Shown: positions 1-9,602 of the stretch, piece after piece
Layout of the letters: the number at the start of each line of letters is the position of its first letter
Position numbering within the stretch: the stretch's first letter is position 1
NCBI RefSeq assembly: GCF_021117425.1
Contig: NZ_CP088298.1
Location: 2,728,001 to 2,792,000 of the forward strand
DNA: 64,000 bases
Direction of reading: 5' to 3'
From: Brevibacterium zhoupengii
GTDB lineage: Bacteria; Actinomycetota; Actinomycetes; Actinomycetales; Brevibacteriaceae
Position numbers and translations under genes: made by a program
Notes under the pieces: generated by a model
What the model saw: the letters and a program-made list of their open reading frames with translations, nothing else
What the model was told of the DNA's origin: nothing
Databases searched by the model: none

Positions 1-563
1 GTGAAGTCGATGACGGAGGTCGGGACGTTGCCCGGAACTCCGGATTCGATGACGGCGTCCAATTCGTGGCCGATCTGATCGACGACCTCATCGGCCTGGG
101 TCAGCGGGTCCTCAGCACCGGGAAGCAGCAGGGTCGATGACAGAATCGGTTCGCCCATCGCTTCAACGAGCGCCAGGGCTGTCACATTCTGAGGAATACG
201 TGCACCGACCGAATGCTTTTTGGCGTGCATCATCCGACGTGGAACTTCCTTCGTCGCCTTCATGATGAATGTGTACGGTCCCGGTGTCATCGATTTGATG
301 ACCCTGAAGTCCGAGTTGTCGACGATGACGAACTGCCCCAACTGAGCGAAGTCACGGCACATCAGTGTGAAGTGATGCTTCGAGTCCAACTGCCTGATGC
401 GGGTGATCCGTTCGATGCCTGCCTTATTGTCCAAAGCGCAGCCCAAGGCGTAGCCCGAATCTGTGGGATAGGCGATCAGTCCGCCGTCCCGCAGAGTCTG
501 CACGGCCTTGTCGATCATTCGGTTCTGTGGATTCTCAGGATGAATATTCAGTAAGGTCGCCAT
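1..563 (-). CDS. YciO/Sua5/YrdC-family protein (TsaC-like), 3' end cut by the window
   Basis: I translated this minus-strand frame from an ATG at 563 to the window edge; about 187 residues are visible and the stop lies outside. The N-terminus has the Sua5/YciO/YrdC look: a segment reading LRDGGLIAYPTDSGYALGC, then KHHFTLMCRDF, then TPGPYTFIMKAT and GARIPQN. In this family such elements bind ATP and threonine for threonylcarbamoyl-AMP synthesis in tRNA t6A formation. The KHHFTLMC segment and the overall spacing look more like the YciO branch, whose role is less certain than that of TsaC. It is separated by 128 nt from the next gene on the same strand. Family assignment is firm; exact function is inferred. 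Confidence 0.8.
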   Translation of the reverse strand, partial: MATLLNIHPENPQNRMIDKAVQTLRDGGLIAYPTDSGYALGCALDNKAGIERITRIRQLDSKHHFTLMCRDFAQLGQFVIVDNSDFRVIKSMTPGPYTFIMKATKEVPRRMMHAKKHSVGARIPQNVTALALVEAMGEPILSSTLLLPGAEDPLTQADEVVDQIGHELDAVIESGVPGNVPTSVIDF

Positions 564-667
564 ACTTCATGCTAACCACTCACAGCATGTGTGGCGAGAG
601 GCCTGACTGAATCGATTGCACTATTCTGCGATCCCAACCGCCCGAGGCTTCGCCGGCCGACCATTCG

Positions 668-706
668 GGTCAGCTCCTCGGACCAATCAGGTCAGCTCCT
701 CGGTCC
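668..706. repeat. Imperfect 17-bp direct duplication at the 3' end of the AI-2E permease gene
   Basis: Two copies of GGTCAGCTCCTCGG(A/T)CC lie at 668-684 and 690-706, differing at one base. The stop codon of the upstream permease gene (692-694) lies inside the second copy, so the duplication may have set the present C-terminus. The GGACC and GGTCC ends could also pair as a weak hairpin. Confidence 0.6.
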
Positions 707-2092
707 GGACGTGTCCTGCTCGGCTTCACCCTGCGGCGGCGTTGTCAGGGATCCGTCGTCAGCAGGGGATGCGAGGGACTCCGCGGGCTTCGAATCATCA
801 GGTCTCGAACCCTCGGTACTCGCTTCTTCAGAATCAGGCGTCGACCCATCCGAATCCGCTGTCGAATCCTCCGCCTCTTCAGAATCAGACTTCCCCAATG
901 GCGATCCGAGGGTGTCGCCCAATGATTCGGTCACGGGTGACACCGGTGGCTCCTCCGTCGAACTGTTCGCAGTCGTCGGGTCCGAGGCGAGGAGAATGTT
1001 TACCCATTTGGCCTTCGGATCCGCGTCGACGAGCAGCGCCTTGAGCAGCAGCGTCGCAGGCAGTGCGAGGAGCGCACCGAGCCATCCGAGCACCCACACC
1101 CAGAACAGCAGCGACAGGAAGGACACCAATGGTGTGACCCCGACCGACTCTCCCGTGAACTTCGGTTGGATGATCGATTGGATGACGAAGTTGAGCACGC
1201 TGTAGGCGATGACGACCCACAGCGCCGACTGCCAACCGCTGTCGACGAGGGCAAGCAGCGCCGGAGGGATGAGGCCGATGACGAACCCGATGTTGGGAAT
1301 GTAGTTCGTCAGGAACGCGAGCACGCCCCACACCCAGATCAGCGGGACGTCGATGATCGCCAAGGCGATGACGTCGAGGATTGCCACGATGAGGCCGAAG
1401 ACTGTGGCCACGACCCAGTAGCGCCGGACCCCACTGGCGAATCCGCCGAGCGAAGCCGCCAGCGAGGGCTTGACGTCGAGGAGCATCAGCATGCGCCGGT
1501 CGATGCCCATGGAGTCCATGGCGACGAAGAACACTGCCATGACGACAGTGGTCAGCAGCCCGGCGACCAGTGACACATTGGTCAGCAGCGGATACACGGC
1601 GTCGATGAGGGATCTGACGTTGAACTGCTGGAACTGCTGCTGGAGCACTGAGGACGTGACACCGATGTCGGACAGGAACGCCAAGGCGCTCTGGTAGGTC
1701 GCGACGAGCTGTTCACCGTAGCTGGGGATCAGGAGCACGAGTTCGGCGACCGACCATGCCGTCAGCCCGAAGAAGCCGAAGATCATCACCAGCACGAGGA
1801 GCACCGAGATGGTGGCACCGATTGCACGCGGCACCTTCAACTTGGTCAGATACTTCTGCAGCGGATAGACGACGATGTAGAAGTTGAGCGCCAGGAACAC
1901 GGGAGCGACGATGTCCTGGAGTCCTTTGAAGAACATCAGGGCATAGGCCAGACCGGCGATCGTCAACGCGATGACCAGCGCCCTGGCAGGCCGGCTGGCG
2001 TGCCAGGGACGCTGTTCACGAGTCAGCTCAGGCTGCTGCTCACGATGATGCGGCTCCGACTGCTGCCCGTGGAACTGCCCGTCAACGCTCAC
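692..2092 (-). CDS. AI-2E family transporter (UPF0118/PerM-like permease)
   Basis: Integral membrane protein of 466 residues. The N-terminal 35 residues are polar. Hydrophobic segments then run from about residue 38 to 355, including the family's conserved blocks FLTNYIPNIG (about 260-269) and QPKFTGESVGVTPLV (about 309-323). Residues from about 370 form a Ser/Glu/Asp/Pro-rich acidic cytoplasmic tail, longer than in typical members. The family is known for AI-2 or ion export in a few bacteria; the substrate here is unknown. The GTG start (2092) directly abuts the stop of der (2093-2095), so the gene probably ends the der operon and is translationally coupled. Confidence 0.88.
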   Translation of the reverse strand: MSVDGQFHGQQSEPHHREQQPELTREQRPWHASRPARALVIALTIAGLAYALMFFKGLQDIVAPVFLALNFYIVVYPLQKYLTKLKVPRAIGATISVLLVLVMIFGFFGLTAWSVAELVLLIPSYGEQLVATYQSALAFLSDIGVTSSVLQQQFQQFNVRSLIDAVYPLLTNVSLVAGLLTTVVMAVFFVAMDSMGIDRRMLMLLDVKPSLAASLGGFASGVRRYWVVATVFGLIVAILDVIALAIIDVPLIWVWGVLAFLTNYIPNIGFVIGLIPPALLALVDSGWQSALWVVIAYSVLNFVIQSIIQPKFTGESVGVTPLVSFLSLLFWVWVLGWLGALLALPATLLLKALLVDADPKAKWVNILLASDPTTANSSTEEPPVSPVTESLGDTLGSPLGKSDSEEAEDSTADSDGSTPDSEEASTEGSRPDDSKPAESLASPADDGSLTTPPQGEAEQDTSGPRS

Positions 2093-3604
2093 TCAGCGAC
2101 CTTTCCGCTTCTCCCTGATTCGCATCGACACCTCGATGGGGGTTCCCTTGAACCCGAACGTCTCACGCAGACGCCTGATGATGAAACGACGATACCCCGG
2201 ATCGAGGAAACCGGAGGTGAAGAGCACGAACTTCGGTGGCCGGGACTGCGCCTGGGTTCCGAACAGGATCCTCGGCTGCTTGCCACCGCGCACCGGGTGA
2301 GGGTTCGCGGCGACCAGTTCACCGAGGAACGCGTTGAGTCGCCCGGTCGGGATGCGTGTGTCCCATCCCTCCAGAGCCGCCTCCATCGCTGGGACCAGCT
2401 TGTCGGCGTGGCGACCCGTCTTCGCGGAGATGTTCACTCGCGGAGCCCAGGCCACATGTGCCAGGTCCCGCTCGATCTCACGTTCGAGATAGTAGCGACG
2501 TTCGTCATCGAGGAGATCCCATTTGTTGAACGCCAGCACCACGGCACGGCCGGCTTCGGCAGCCGTCGTGACGATGCGAACGTCCTGTTCGCTCAAGGGT
2601 TCCTGGACCTCGAGGAGAACCAGAGCCAGCTCAGCGCGTTCCAGAGCGGTCTGGGTGCGCAGCGCGGCATAGAAGTCAGCACCGCTGGCCTGGTGAGCAC
2701 GACGCCGGATGCCGGCGGTGTCCACGAAACGCCACTGCTTGTCACCGAGTTCGATGAGTTCGTCGACCGGGTCGCGGGTGGTGCCGGCGACGTTGTCCAC
2801 GAGCACACGGTCGGAACCGATGAGCTGGTTGAGCAGGGAGGACTTTCCGACGTTCGGTCGGCCCACCAGAGCGATCCGACGTGGACCGCCCTCTTCGATG
2901 CGGGTTTCGACGGCAGAGACCTCGGGCAGGATTGTGAGCACCTCGTCGAGGAGGTCAGCGACCCCGCGACCGTGGAGGCCGGACACCGTGAACGGCTGCC
3001 CCAGGCCCAGACCCCAGAGTTCGGCGGCCATGAGCTCGCCGCGTTCGTCGTCGACCTTGTTGGCGGCGAGGATGACGGGCTTCTTCTTCCTCCGCAGCAT
3101 CTTCACGACCATTTCATCGGTCGCGGTCGGTCCGGTCGTAGCATCCACGACGAGAACGACTGCGTCGGCCATGTCGACGGCGACTTCGGACTGGATCGCA
3201 ATGCGCGAGGCCATGCCCTTGGAGTCCGAGTCCCAACCGCCGGTATCGACGAGGGTGAATTCCTTCGTGTTCCATTCCGCCCGGTAGCTCACCCGGTCAC
3301 GGGTGACTCCGGGAACGTCTTCGACCACGGCTTCACGGCGCCCGAGGATCCTGTTGACCAGGGTCGATTTGCCCACGTTGGGGCGACCCACGACGGCCAG
3401 GACGGGGTCGGCCCCGCGGGTCTCTTCGGCTTCGAACTCGAAACCGTAGGCGTCGAGCAGTGCCCGGTCCTCGTCTTCGAGGTCATAGCTGGAGAGGCCG
3501 GCCTCGAGAGCTGTCGCCCTCTTCTCGGCCTCCTCGTCGCTGATGCTCTCGAGACGCTCGGCCAGTTGCTCGTCCGGGTTCTCGTGGAATTCTGATTCAG
3601 TCAT
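2093..3604 (-). CDS. der: Ribosome-associated GTPase Der (EngA)
   Basis: Tandem-GTPase ribosome biogenesis factor acting on the 50S subunit; 503 residues. An acidic N-terminal extension of about 65 residues, common in actinobacteria, precedes the first G domain with Walker A GRPNVGKS (73-80), DTGGW and NKVD. The second G domain has [10 protein letters not shown] (from about 248), DTAGIRRR and NKWD. A KH-like C-terminal domain follows and ends in a basic tail. The ATG overlaps the cmk stop by 4 nt (ATGA, 3601-3604), so Der is translated from the cmk operon. The cmk-der order matches M. tuberculosis Rv1712-Rv1713. Confidence 0.97.
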   Translation of the reverse strand: MTESEFHENPDEQLAERLESISDEEAEKRATALEAGLSSYDLEDEDRALLDAYGFEFEAEETRGADPVLAVVGRPNVGKSTLVNRILGRREAVVEDVPGVTRDRVSYRAEWNTKEFTLVDTGGWDSDSKGMASRIAIQSEVAVDMADAVVLVVDATTGPTATDEMVVKMLRRKKKPVILAANKVDDERGELMAAELWGLGLGQPFTVSGLHGRGVADLLDEVLTILPEVSAVETRIEEGGPRRIALVGRPNVGKSSLLNQLIGSDRVLVDNVAGTTRDPVDELIELGDKQWRFVDTAGIRRRAHQASGADFYAALRTQTALERAELALVLLEVQEPLSEQDVRIVTTAAEAGRAVVLAFNKWDLLDDERRYYLEREIERDLAHVAWAPRVNISAKTGRHADKLVPAMEAALEGWDTRIPTGRLNAFLGELVAANPHPVRGGKQPRILFGTQAQSRPPKFVLFTSGFLDPGYRRFIIRRLRETFGFKGTPIEVSMRIREKRKGR

Positions 3605-4260
3605 TGTGAGTCCTTCACCAGTTTCAGCACCGTCTCGACCACCTGGTCGAAATCGATGTCACTGGTATCGAGTGTGTAGACGCCTTCGGAGGCTTCCAGG
3701 AAGCTCGTTGTCGCTGAGTCCTTGGCGTCACGGCCGGTGACCTGGGATTGGGTGGCGGCGAGAGCCTCGGCGTCGGCGTTTCCGTGGAGCTCCTTGGCCC
3801 GGCGGGCCACGCGAACCTCGTCACGGGCGGTCATGAGGATGCGAACCTCAGCGTCCGGGGCCACGACGGTCGTGATGTCACGGCCCTCGACGACGATTCC
3901 CTCCGGTGCCGCGGCGATGATGGTCCGCTGCATGTCGATGAGCTCTTCGCGGGCGTCGACGACGGCAGACACGGTCTGCACGTTCTCCGACACTTCGGGG
4001 TCGCGGATCTCTTCACTGACTTCGATTCCGTCGACGGAGACGAAGAACTCGTCCGGATCGGTCGAGATCTCCAGATCGACCCCGCGGACCTGCTCGAGGA
4101 CGTCGACCGGGTCGGTCACGCCCCGGTTGAGGCACAGCCAGGCCATCGCACGGTACATGGCCCCCGTGTCGAGGTAGCGGTAGCCCAATCGGCGGGCCGT
4201 TTCCTTCGCGGTGCTCGACTTGCCGACCCCGCTTGGTCCGTCAATGGCGACGACGCTCAT
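3601..4260 (-). CDS. cmk: Cytidylate kinase
   Basis: Phosphorylates CMP and dCMP to the diphosphates. I place the start at the ATG at 4260, giving 219 residues that begin [18 protein letters not shown]. The P-loop then sits at residues 7-16, as usual for Cmk, and the ATG overlaps the tyrA stop as ATGA (4257-4260). An upstream start at 4302 would add 14 basic residues inside tyrA and is unlikely. The CMP-binding and lid segments ([16 protein letters not shown] and ARRAKELHG) are present. The stop overlaps the der start. Confidence 0.95.
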   Translation of the reverse strand: MSVVAIDGPSGVGKSSTAKETARRLGYRYLDTGAMYRAMAWLCLNRGVTDPVDVLEQVRGVDLEISTDPDEFFVSVDGIEVSEEIRDPEVSENVQTVSAVVDAREELIDMQRTIIAAAPEGIVVEGRDITTVVAPDAEVRILMTARDEVRVARRAKELHGNADAEALAATQSQVTGRDAKDSATTSFLEASEGVYTLDTSDIDFDQVVETVLKLVKDSQ

Positions 4261-5357
4261 GCAATTCCCTCTTTCTCGATGGCGGATTCGGGAATCTGCC
4301 ATCCCTTCGACAACAAACCGACTTCAAGTTCCTGCTGGGTGGCCGGCACCACCGAGACATCGACGATCCCGAGCTTCTGGCCCGGCGCGTGATCCATCCG
4401 GAAGTCCTCGACGTTGATGTTCAGGTCACCGATGTCCTTGAACAGTGTGGCCAGGGTTCCCGGGGTGTCGGGAACCAAGATCGTGACTACAGCATATTTG
4501 GTCGGAGCCTGTCCGTGCTTGCCCGGAATCCGATCGTGACCTTCATTGCCCAACGCGATGGCCTTAGCTAGGGCACCTGTCGAGCCGGGCCCCAACTCCA
4601 GAGCCGTGATGACCTCGTCGAGTTCGGTGCGCAGATCCAGCAGCACCGAGCGGACCTCCTCGGAGTTCCCGGCCAGGATCTGCGTCCACAGACGTGGATC
4701 CGAGGCCGCGATCCGAGTCACGTCGCGCAGTCCCTGCCCCGCCAATTCAATTTCCTCCAACGGCGCATGGCGCAGCTGCGAGGCCACCAGCGAGGCAACG
4801 ACCTGCGGCACGTGGGAGACCTTCGCGACCGCGGCATCGTGGATGCGCGGATCCAGATGGATGACCGAGGCACCGGTGGCTTCCGCCATGGCCACGACCT
4901 CGCCGAGGCGGTTGCCCGGTGTCTCCTCATCCGAGCAGATCACCCAGGGTCGGGCCGTGAACAGGTCCGACCGGGCAGCGATCGCTCCCGACTTCTCCCG
5001 GCCCGCCATCGGGTGACACCCGATGTAGCGGCTGAGTTCGGCCTCTCCGACCAGTTCCCGCACCGCTTCGAGCAGACGGGTCTTGACGCTGGCGACGTCC
5101 GTGACCGTGGCGTTCGGGTAGGTCTCCAGCGCCGTCGCAATCGTCTGCGCGGCAACATCCGGTGGAGTGGCCACGACGACGATCTGCGGATCCTCGGCAT
5201 CGGGACGTGCAGAACCGACAGTCCCCGCCCCCAGATCCGCCGCCAGCTGCTGGGCGGTCGGTGAGGTGTCTTCGAGGCTGACCTGGTACTTCTGTGCACT
5301 CAACGCCAGTCCGAGGCTCGCGCCCAGCAGACCGGTGCCGATGATGTGGATTCTCAC
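4257..5357 (-). CDS. tyrA: Prephenate dehydrogenase with C-terminal ACT domain
   Basis: Oxidative decarboxylation of prephenate to 4-hydroxyphenylpyruvate for tyrosine synthesis; 366 residues. The N-terminal Rossmann motif GTGLLGASLG is at residues 7-16, and the dehydrogenase signature GCHPMAGREKSG includes His115. An ACT domain from about residue 290 (YAVVTILVPDTPGTLATLF) suggests allosteric control by tyrosine, a family-based inference. The GTG start at 5357 overlaps the rluB stop by 4 nt and the stop overlaps the cmk ATG. Its place between rluB and cmk is an insertion relative to Mycobacterium. Confidence 0.94.
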   Translation of the reverse strand: MRIHIIGTGLLGASLGLALSAQKYQVSLEDTSPTAQQLAADLGAGTVGSARPDAEDPQIVVVATPPDVAAQTIATALETYPNATVTDVASVKTRLLEAVRELVGEAELSRYIGCHPMAGREKSGAIAARSDLFTARPWVICSDEETPGNRLGEVVAMAEATGASVIHLDPRIHDAAVAKVSHVPQVVASLVASQLRHAPLEEIELAGQGLRDVTRIAASDPRLWTQILAGNSEEVRSVLLDLRTELDEVITALELGPGSTGALAKAIALGNEGHDRIPGKHGQAPTKYAVVTILVPDTPGTLATLFKDIGDLNINVEDFRMDHAPGQKLGIVDVSVVPATQQELEVGLLSKGWQIPESAIEKEGIA

Positions 5358-6223
5358 AAGCCGACGGCCTCGAAGAGCTCGCCGATCTCGTCCGAGCGCA
5401 GCGGGCGGATCTTGCCCTGCCTCTGCTCGTCCAAGGTGATGGGACCGAACTTCGTGCGCACCAGACGTTCGACCGGGTGGCCGACCTCTTTGAGCAGGCG
5501 GCGCACAATGCGGTTGCGACCCGAATGCAGAGTCAGTTCGACCACGGACTTGCCGGGCGTCGAATCCACGAGCTTGAACGAATCGACCTTGACGAAGCCG
5601 TCGTCGAGGTCCATTCCTGCCTTGAGGCGAGAGCCCACGTCCTTGGCCAGCTGTCCCCTGACCTGGGCCAGGTAGGTCTTCGGGATCTCGTAGCGCGGGT
5701 GAGCCAAGCGGTTGCTCAGCTCCCCGTCGTTGGTCAGCAGGATGAGTCCCTCGGTCTCGGTGTCGAGTCGTCCGACGTGGAAGAGACGGTCGACGCGGTT
5801 CTTGACGTAGTCGGCCAGGCAGGGACGCCCGTCCGGGTCGCTCATCGTCGACACGACTCCCGCCGGCTTGTTCAGCACGAGGTAGACCTTCTGAGTCTGT
5901 GTCGAAATTCTCACTGCGTCGACGTACACGGCTTGGGTTTCGGTGTCGATTCGGGTGCCCAGCTCGGTCACGATGGAACCATCCACTTCGACCCTGCCGT
6001 CGAGGATCAGCTGCTCACATGCACGACGTGAGCCCAGGCCCGCCTCGGCGAGGATCTTCTGCAGTCTCACACCCCCGCTGACATGGGCATCCGACTTCTC
6101 GCCCGTGCCTGACTGCGACCGCTGGGAGCCTCGTGCAGAGGTGCTGGATCGCTGTTTTCGGGTCGGACGATTGTTGCGCCCGCCTGGCGCTCGGGGATCA
6201 CGGTATGGACTCATAATGTCCAT
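5354..6223 (-). CDS. rluB: 23S rRNA pseudouridine synthase (RluB/RsuA family)
   Basis: Pseudouridine synthase of 289 residues. A low-complexity basic N-terminus of about 50 residues is followed by an S4 RNA-binding domain (VRLQKILAEAGLGSRRACE). The catalytic domain has the signature GRLDTETEGLILLTNDG with its catalytic Asp. The family isomerises a uridine in 23S rRNA helix 89 or a 16S site; the place downstream of scpAB matches Rv1711 and supports RluB. Two in-frame ATGs (6223 and 6214) are possible; a GAGAG sequence lies almost on the first one, so the second may be the true start. Confidence 0.9.
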   Translation of the reverse strand: MDIMSPYRDPRAPGGRNNRPTRKQRSSTSARGSQRSQSGTGEKSDAHVSGGVRLQKILAEAGLGSRRACEQLILDGRVEVDGSIVTELGTRIDTETQAVYVDAVRISTQTQKVYLVLNKPAGVVSTMSDPDGRPCLADYVKNRVDRLFHVGRLDTETEGLILLTNDGELSNRLAHPRYEIPKTYLAQVRGQLAKDVGSRLKAGMDLDDGFVKVDSFKLVDSTPGKSVVELTLHSGRNRIVRRLLKEVGHPVERLVRTKFGPITLDEQRQGKIRPLRSDEIGELFEAVGL

Positions 6224-6232
6224 TCTCTCAAA

Positions 6233-6865
6233 TCAATCGTCAACTCGTGACATCTCATCGTCGAGATCGGCCATCTCGTCCTCGACGGAGGCCAGAACCT
6301 CCGTGTTGTCGGCCCCCAATTCGGCGACGTCGGCGTCCTCCGGGAGGTACGGGGCGATCTCCGGCAGGTCGTCGATGCTGTTCATTCCGAGTGCATCGAG
6401 GAACTGGTGGGTAGTGGTGTAGAGCAGCGCCGAGGTGGTCGCTTCCTTGCCCGCTTCGACGATGAGTCCGCGCAGCAGCAGGGTGCGGATGACGCCGTCG
6501 ACGCTGACTCCGCGGATGGCGGCGATGCGCGGGCGCGAGATCGGCTGCCGGTAGGCGATGACGGCCAGGGTCTCGAGTGCGGCCTGGGACAGTTTGGCGC
6601 TCTGTCCGGAGGTGAGGAAGTCCTTGACGATCTCGTGATAGTCCCCGCGGGAGAAGATGCGGAAACCTCCTGCGACGAGGCGGATCTCGAATCCGCGCTG
6701 GCGGCTGTCCTCTCCGCCGTCGTAGTCGGCCTTGAGCTCGGCGATGGCATCGGTGACGGTGTCCTCATCGAGTCCGAGGGCGGTGGCCAGCTCGGTCGCC
6801 GAGACAGCGGAGTCGCTGATCATGAGGACGGCCTCGATCCCGGCCAGGATTTCATCGTCGATCAT
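6233..6865 (-). CDS. scpB: Segregation and condensation protein ScpB
   Basis: Kite subunit of the SMC-ScpAB condensin, which organises and segregates the chromosome; 210 residues with two winged-helix regions. Recognisable segments are GIEAVLMISDSAVSATELA near the start, LETLAVIAYRQPISRPRIAAIRG in the middle, and VDGVIRTLLLRGLI. The C-terminus is acidic. The ATG overlaps the scpA stop (ATGA, 6862-6865), consistent with stoichiometric synthesis. smc is not in the window. Confidence 0.95.
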   Translation of the reverse strand: MIDDEILAGIEAVLMISDSAVSATELATALGLDEDTVTDAIAELKADYDGGEDSRQRGFEIRLVAGGFRIFSRGDYHEIVKDFLTSGQSAKLSQAALETLAVIAYRQPISRPRIAAIRGVSVDGVIRTLLLRGLIVEAGKEATTSALLYTTTHQFLDALGMNSIDDLPEIAPYLPEDADVAELGADNTEVLASVEDEMADLDDEMSRVDD

Positions 6866-7740
6866 GCCAGTTCCTCTTCCTCGTTGGTTGCGTCTACCTC
6901 ATTGTCGCCACCGTATTCCTCCACGGGAGCACCGTCCCACTCCCCCTCGGTGCGCAGGTCGACCCCGTCGTCGGTGGAGTCGGTACGAGAGATGAGCAGC
7001 GGTCCCAGCGGCTCCTCCTGCGCGAAGTCACAGAGGCCGACCTTGAACAGCTCCAGCAGCGCCAGGAAGCGGGCGACGACGACCAGCGTGTTGTCGGCGG
7101 TGTCGAGGAGTCTCTGGAAGTGCAGGTCCCCGGCCCGCAGCAGGCTGAGGATGTGGCCGCGCTGCTCGGAGACGCTGACCAGCGGCAGATGGATATGGTC
7201 GACGGCGACGCTCGGGGGCGTGTGATCGCGTTGGAGCACGGTCGCGTAGAGTCCGGCCAGCTCACCGGGTCCGATGTGCATCTGCAGCGGCGGCAGCACG
7301 TCCTGGAACTCGGGCTCGAGTCCGACGCTGCGTGGTGCCCTGACCGAACCCGCGGCCATGGCCTCGGCGAAGAATCTGCTCACGGACTTATAGGCCCGAT
7401 ACTGCAGGAGACGGGCGAACAGAAGGTCACGGGCCTCGAGCAGTTCGAGATCGAGGTCCTCCTCGCCGTCCTCGTTGGGCAGCAGTCGCGCCGTCTTGAG
7501 GTCGAGGAGGGTCGCGGCCACCAGCAGGAACTGGGAGATCTCGGCGAGGCTGGACCCGGCTCTGGCACCGGTGCGCTCACTCAAACTCGTCGTGTACGCG
7601 ATGAACTCATCGGTCACCTCGGCGAGAGCGATCTCTGTGACGTCGAGGCGACGTTTCGAGATCAGGCCGAGGAGCAGGTCGAAGGGACCGGAGAAGTTCT
7701 CCAGCTCAACCTGGAACCCCTCGTGGACGGTTTCGCTCAG
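6862..7740 (-). CDS. scpA: Segregation and condensation protein ScpA, probable CTG start
   Basis: Kleisin subunit of SMC-ScpAB; 292 residues if started at 7740. The conserved N-terminus QVELENFSGPFDLLLGLI lies upstream of the first ATG/GTG/TTG in frame (GTG at 7617), so that later start would delete an essential SMC-binding part. Reading upstream I find no ATG, GTG or TTG in this frame well into parA, but a CTG at 7740-7738 overlaps the parA stop (CTGA). It is preceded by GGAGG with 6 nt spacing. I therefore start the gene at CTG. The stop overlaps the scpB ATG by 4 nt. Product is certain; the start is an inference. Confidence 0.9.
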   Translation of the reverse strand: MSETVHEGFQVELENFSGPFDLLLGLISKRRLDVTEIALAEVTDEFIAYTTSLSERTGARAGSSLAEISQFLLVAATLLDLKTARLLPNEDGEEDLDLELLEARDLLFARLLQYRAYKSVSRFFAEAMAAGSVRAPRSVGLEPEFQDVLPPLQMHIGPGELAGLYATVLQRDHTPPSVAVDHIHLPLVSVSEQRGHILSLLRAGDLHFQRLLDTADNTLVVVARFLALLELFKVGLCDFAQEEPLGPLLISRTDSTDDGVDLRTEGEWDGAPVEEYGGDNEVDATNEEEELA

Positions 7741-8621
7741 GGTGCGCCTCCGCGGGCGATGAGCTCCCGGGCCAGGCGACGATAGGCTTCGGAGCCTGCA
7801 TGCTTGGGCGCGAAGCTCGTGATCGGTTCGGCGGCGACCGAGGCGTCCGGGAACTTCACGGTGCGGTTGATGACCGTGTCGAAGACCTTGTCGTCGAAGG
7901 CCTCCGTGACACGCGACATGACCTCTTTGGAATGCAGTGTGCGCGAGTCGAACATCGTGGCCAGGATCCCGTCGACGACGAGGGAGGGATTGAGCCGGTC
8001 CTGGATCTTCTCGATGGTCTCCACCAGCAGCGCGACACCGCGGAGGGCGAAGAACTCGGTCTCGAGCGGAATGATGACGCCGTGCGCGGCCGTCAGCGCA
8101 TTGACGGTGAGCAGGCCCAGGGAGGGCTGGCAGTCGATGAGGATGACATCGTATTCGTCGGCGACCTTGGACAGCACACGAGAGAGGATCTGCTCACGGG
8201 CGACCTCGCCCACGAGCTGGACTTCGGCAGCGGAGAGGTCGATGTTGGCCGGGAGGATGTCGATGTTGTCGAAATCGGTGCCGACGATGACCTCGTGAGG
8301 ATCCATACGCGAGTTCATCAGCAGGTTGTAGATGCTGATCTCGAGATCGTAGGGGTTGACGCCCAGCCCCACCGACAGTGCTCCCTGCGGGTCGAAGTCG
8401 ACGAGGAGCATCTTGCGGCCGTAGGCGGCCAGTGAGGCGCCGAGGTTGATCGACGAGGTCGTCTTGCCGACGCCGCCCTTCTGGTTGACCATCGCGATGA
8501 TGCGGGCGGGCCCATGAGTGTCCAGCGGTGCTGGTTCGTCGAAGTCCTGCTGCTCAGGGACAGTGGATTTCGATTTGGGAATATCCAACGCCTGTTGCGT
8601 ATTCATCACTCGGATGGCCAC
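7737..8621 (-). CDS. ParA-family ATPase (Soj-like)
   Basis: P-loop ATPase of 294 residues with the deviant Walker A NQKGGVGKTTSSINLG, Walker A' LLVDFDPQGALS and the Walker B region DVILIDCQPSLGLLTVNAL. The order parA-scpA-scpB is conserved (Rv1708-Rv1710), which points to a chromosome-organising rather than plasmid role; no parB is adjacent. Possible starts are GTG 8621 and ATG 8606; an AAAGGTGG sequence serves the second one plausibly. The TGA stop overlaps the proposed CTG start of scpA. Confidence 0.93.
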   Translation of the reverse strand: MAIRVMNTQQALDIPKSKSTVPEQQDFDEPAPLDTHGPARIIAMVNQKGGVGKTTSSINLGASLAAYGRKMLLVDFDPQGALSVGLGVNPYDLEISIYNLLMNSRMDPHEVIVGTDFDNIDILPANIDLSAAEVQLVGEVAREQILSRVLSKVADEYDVILIDCQPSLGLLTVNALTAAHGVIIPLETEFFALRGVALLVETIEKIQDRLNPSLVVDGILATMFDSRTLHSKEVMSRVTEAFDDKVFDTVINRTVKFPDASVAAEPITSFAPKHAGSEAYRRLARELIARGGAP

Positions 8622-8645
8622 CTTTCATTGCTCTCTGGTCCAACC

Positions 8646-9593
8646 CTACCGCGCCCGAGGGTGCGAGGTCGCGTACACTTCCCGCAATGTTTCCTCCGAC
8701 ACCTTGGTGTAGATCTGCGTGGTCGTGACTGAGGCGTGTCCCAGCAGTTCTTGGACGACGCGGATATCGGCCCCGCCTTCGAGCAGGTGTGTCGCAAACG
8801 AGTGTCGGAACGTATGCGGTGACACCTCGGCCTCCAGCCCTGCCAGTTCCCCGGCGTCCTTGACGATCTGCCACGCGGTCTGGCGTGAGAGCCGAGTTCC
8901 CCGTGCATTGAGGAACAGCGCTCCGGCCGGTGCCGATGATCTGGCCTTCGCGGCCATGCTCGGCCTGGTCCGTGACACCCAGGCGCCCAATGCTGTAGCG
9001 GCGTGGGAGCCGAACGGCACGATCCGTTCCTTCCCGCCCTTGCCGTAGAGGCGCACGAGGCTGGTCTCAAGGTCGAGGTCGTCGAGATCGACCCCGACGG
9101 CCTCGGAGATCCGCGCACCTGTTGCGTAGAGCAGCTCGAGCAGCGCGGCCGCACGAATCTGTGCTGGTTCCTCACCACCGGTGGTTGCCAGCATCGCTTC
9201 GATATCGTCTAAGGACAGGGCCTTGGGCAGACGCAGCTCTTCCTGCGGTGGGTTGACCTCGGAGGCCGGATCCGTGCCAGCCAGTCCCTCGCCGAGGGCG
9301 AATCCGTGGAAACGGCGCACCGCGACGAGTGCTCGTGCTCGAGTCCGTGGGGCCAGGTTCTCGTCGAGGAGGTGAAGCGCGAACGCTTCGACGTGCGTAC
9401 GTTCGACCTCGCCGAGGCGGCTCATCCCCTGCCCGTTCAGCCACGTCCCGTACCTGGCGAGGTCACGGGCGTAGGCGTCGATGGAGTTCCGGGAGAGCCC
9501 ACGTTCGAAGCGCAGCGAGTTCAGGTACGTCTCAAACGCACGAGCCAGCGACTGCGGAAGTTCCGGGAGAAGTTCGGCACCGTGCCGGGCCAT
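8646..9593 (-). CDS. xerD: Site-specific tyrosine recombinase XerD
   Basis: Resolves chromosome dimers at dif together with XerC; 315 residues. The N-terminal SAM-like core-binding domain (about 15-105) is followed by the catalytic domain with Arg161 (GARISE), a Lys in YGKGGKER (185 or 188), His260 and Arg263 ([10 protein letters not shown]), His286 (LLGHAS) and nucleophile Tyr295 (TQIYT). All catalytic residues are present. Position next to the NUDIX gene and parA matches Rv1700-Rv1701, so this is the housekeeping enzyme, not an integrase of a mobile element. Confidence 0.94.
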   Translation of the reverse strand: MARHGAELLPELPQSLARAFETYLNSLRFERGLSRNSIDAYARDLARYGTWLNGQGMSRLGEVERTHVEAFALHLLDENLAPRTRARALVAVRRFHGFALGEGLAGTDPASEVNPPQEELRLPKALSLDDIEAMLATTGGEEPAQIRAAALLELLYATGARISEAVGVDLDDLDLETSLVRLYGKGGKERIVPFGSHAATALGAWVSRTRPSMAAKARSSAPAGALFLNARGTRLSRQTAWQIVKDAGELAGLEAEVSPHTFRHSFATHLLEGGADIRVVQELLGHASVTTTQIYTKVSEETLREVYATSHPRAR

Positions 9594-9602
9594 GGCGTGC
9601 CC

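Noticed and set aside
2000..3595. 531-residue plus-strand open frame opposite der
   Set aside because: High-G+C antisense shadow; der is complete with all motifs on the other strand.
8646..9593. Tyrosine recombinase as an integrase of a mobile element
   Set aside because: Conserved housekeeping position beside the NUDIX gene and pyrG, and XerD-type length and motifs.
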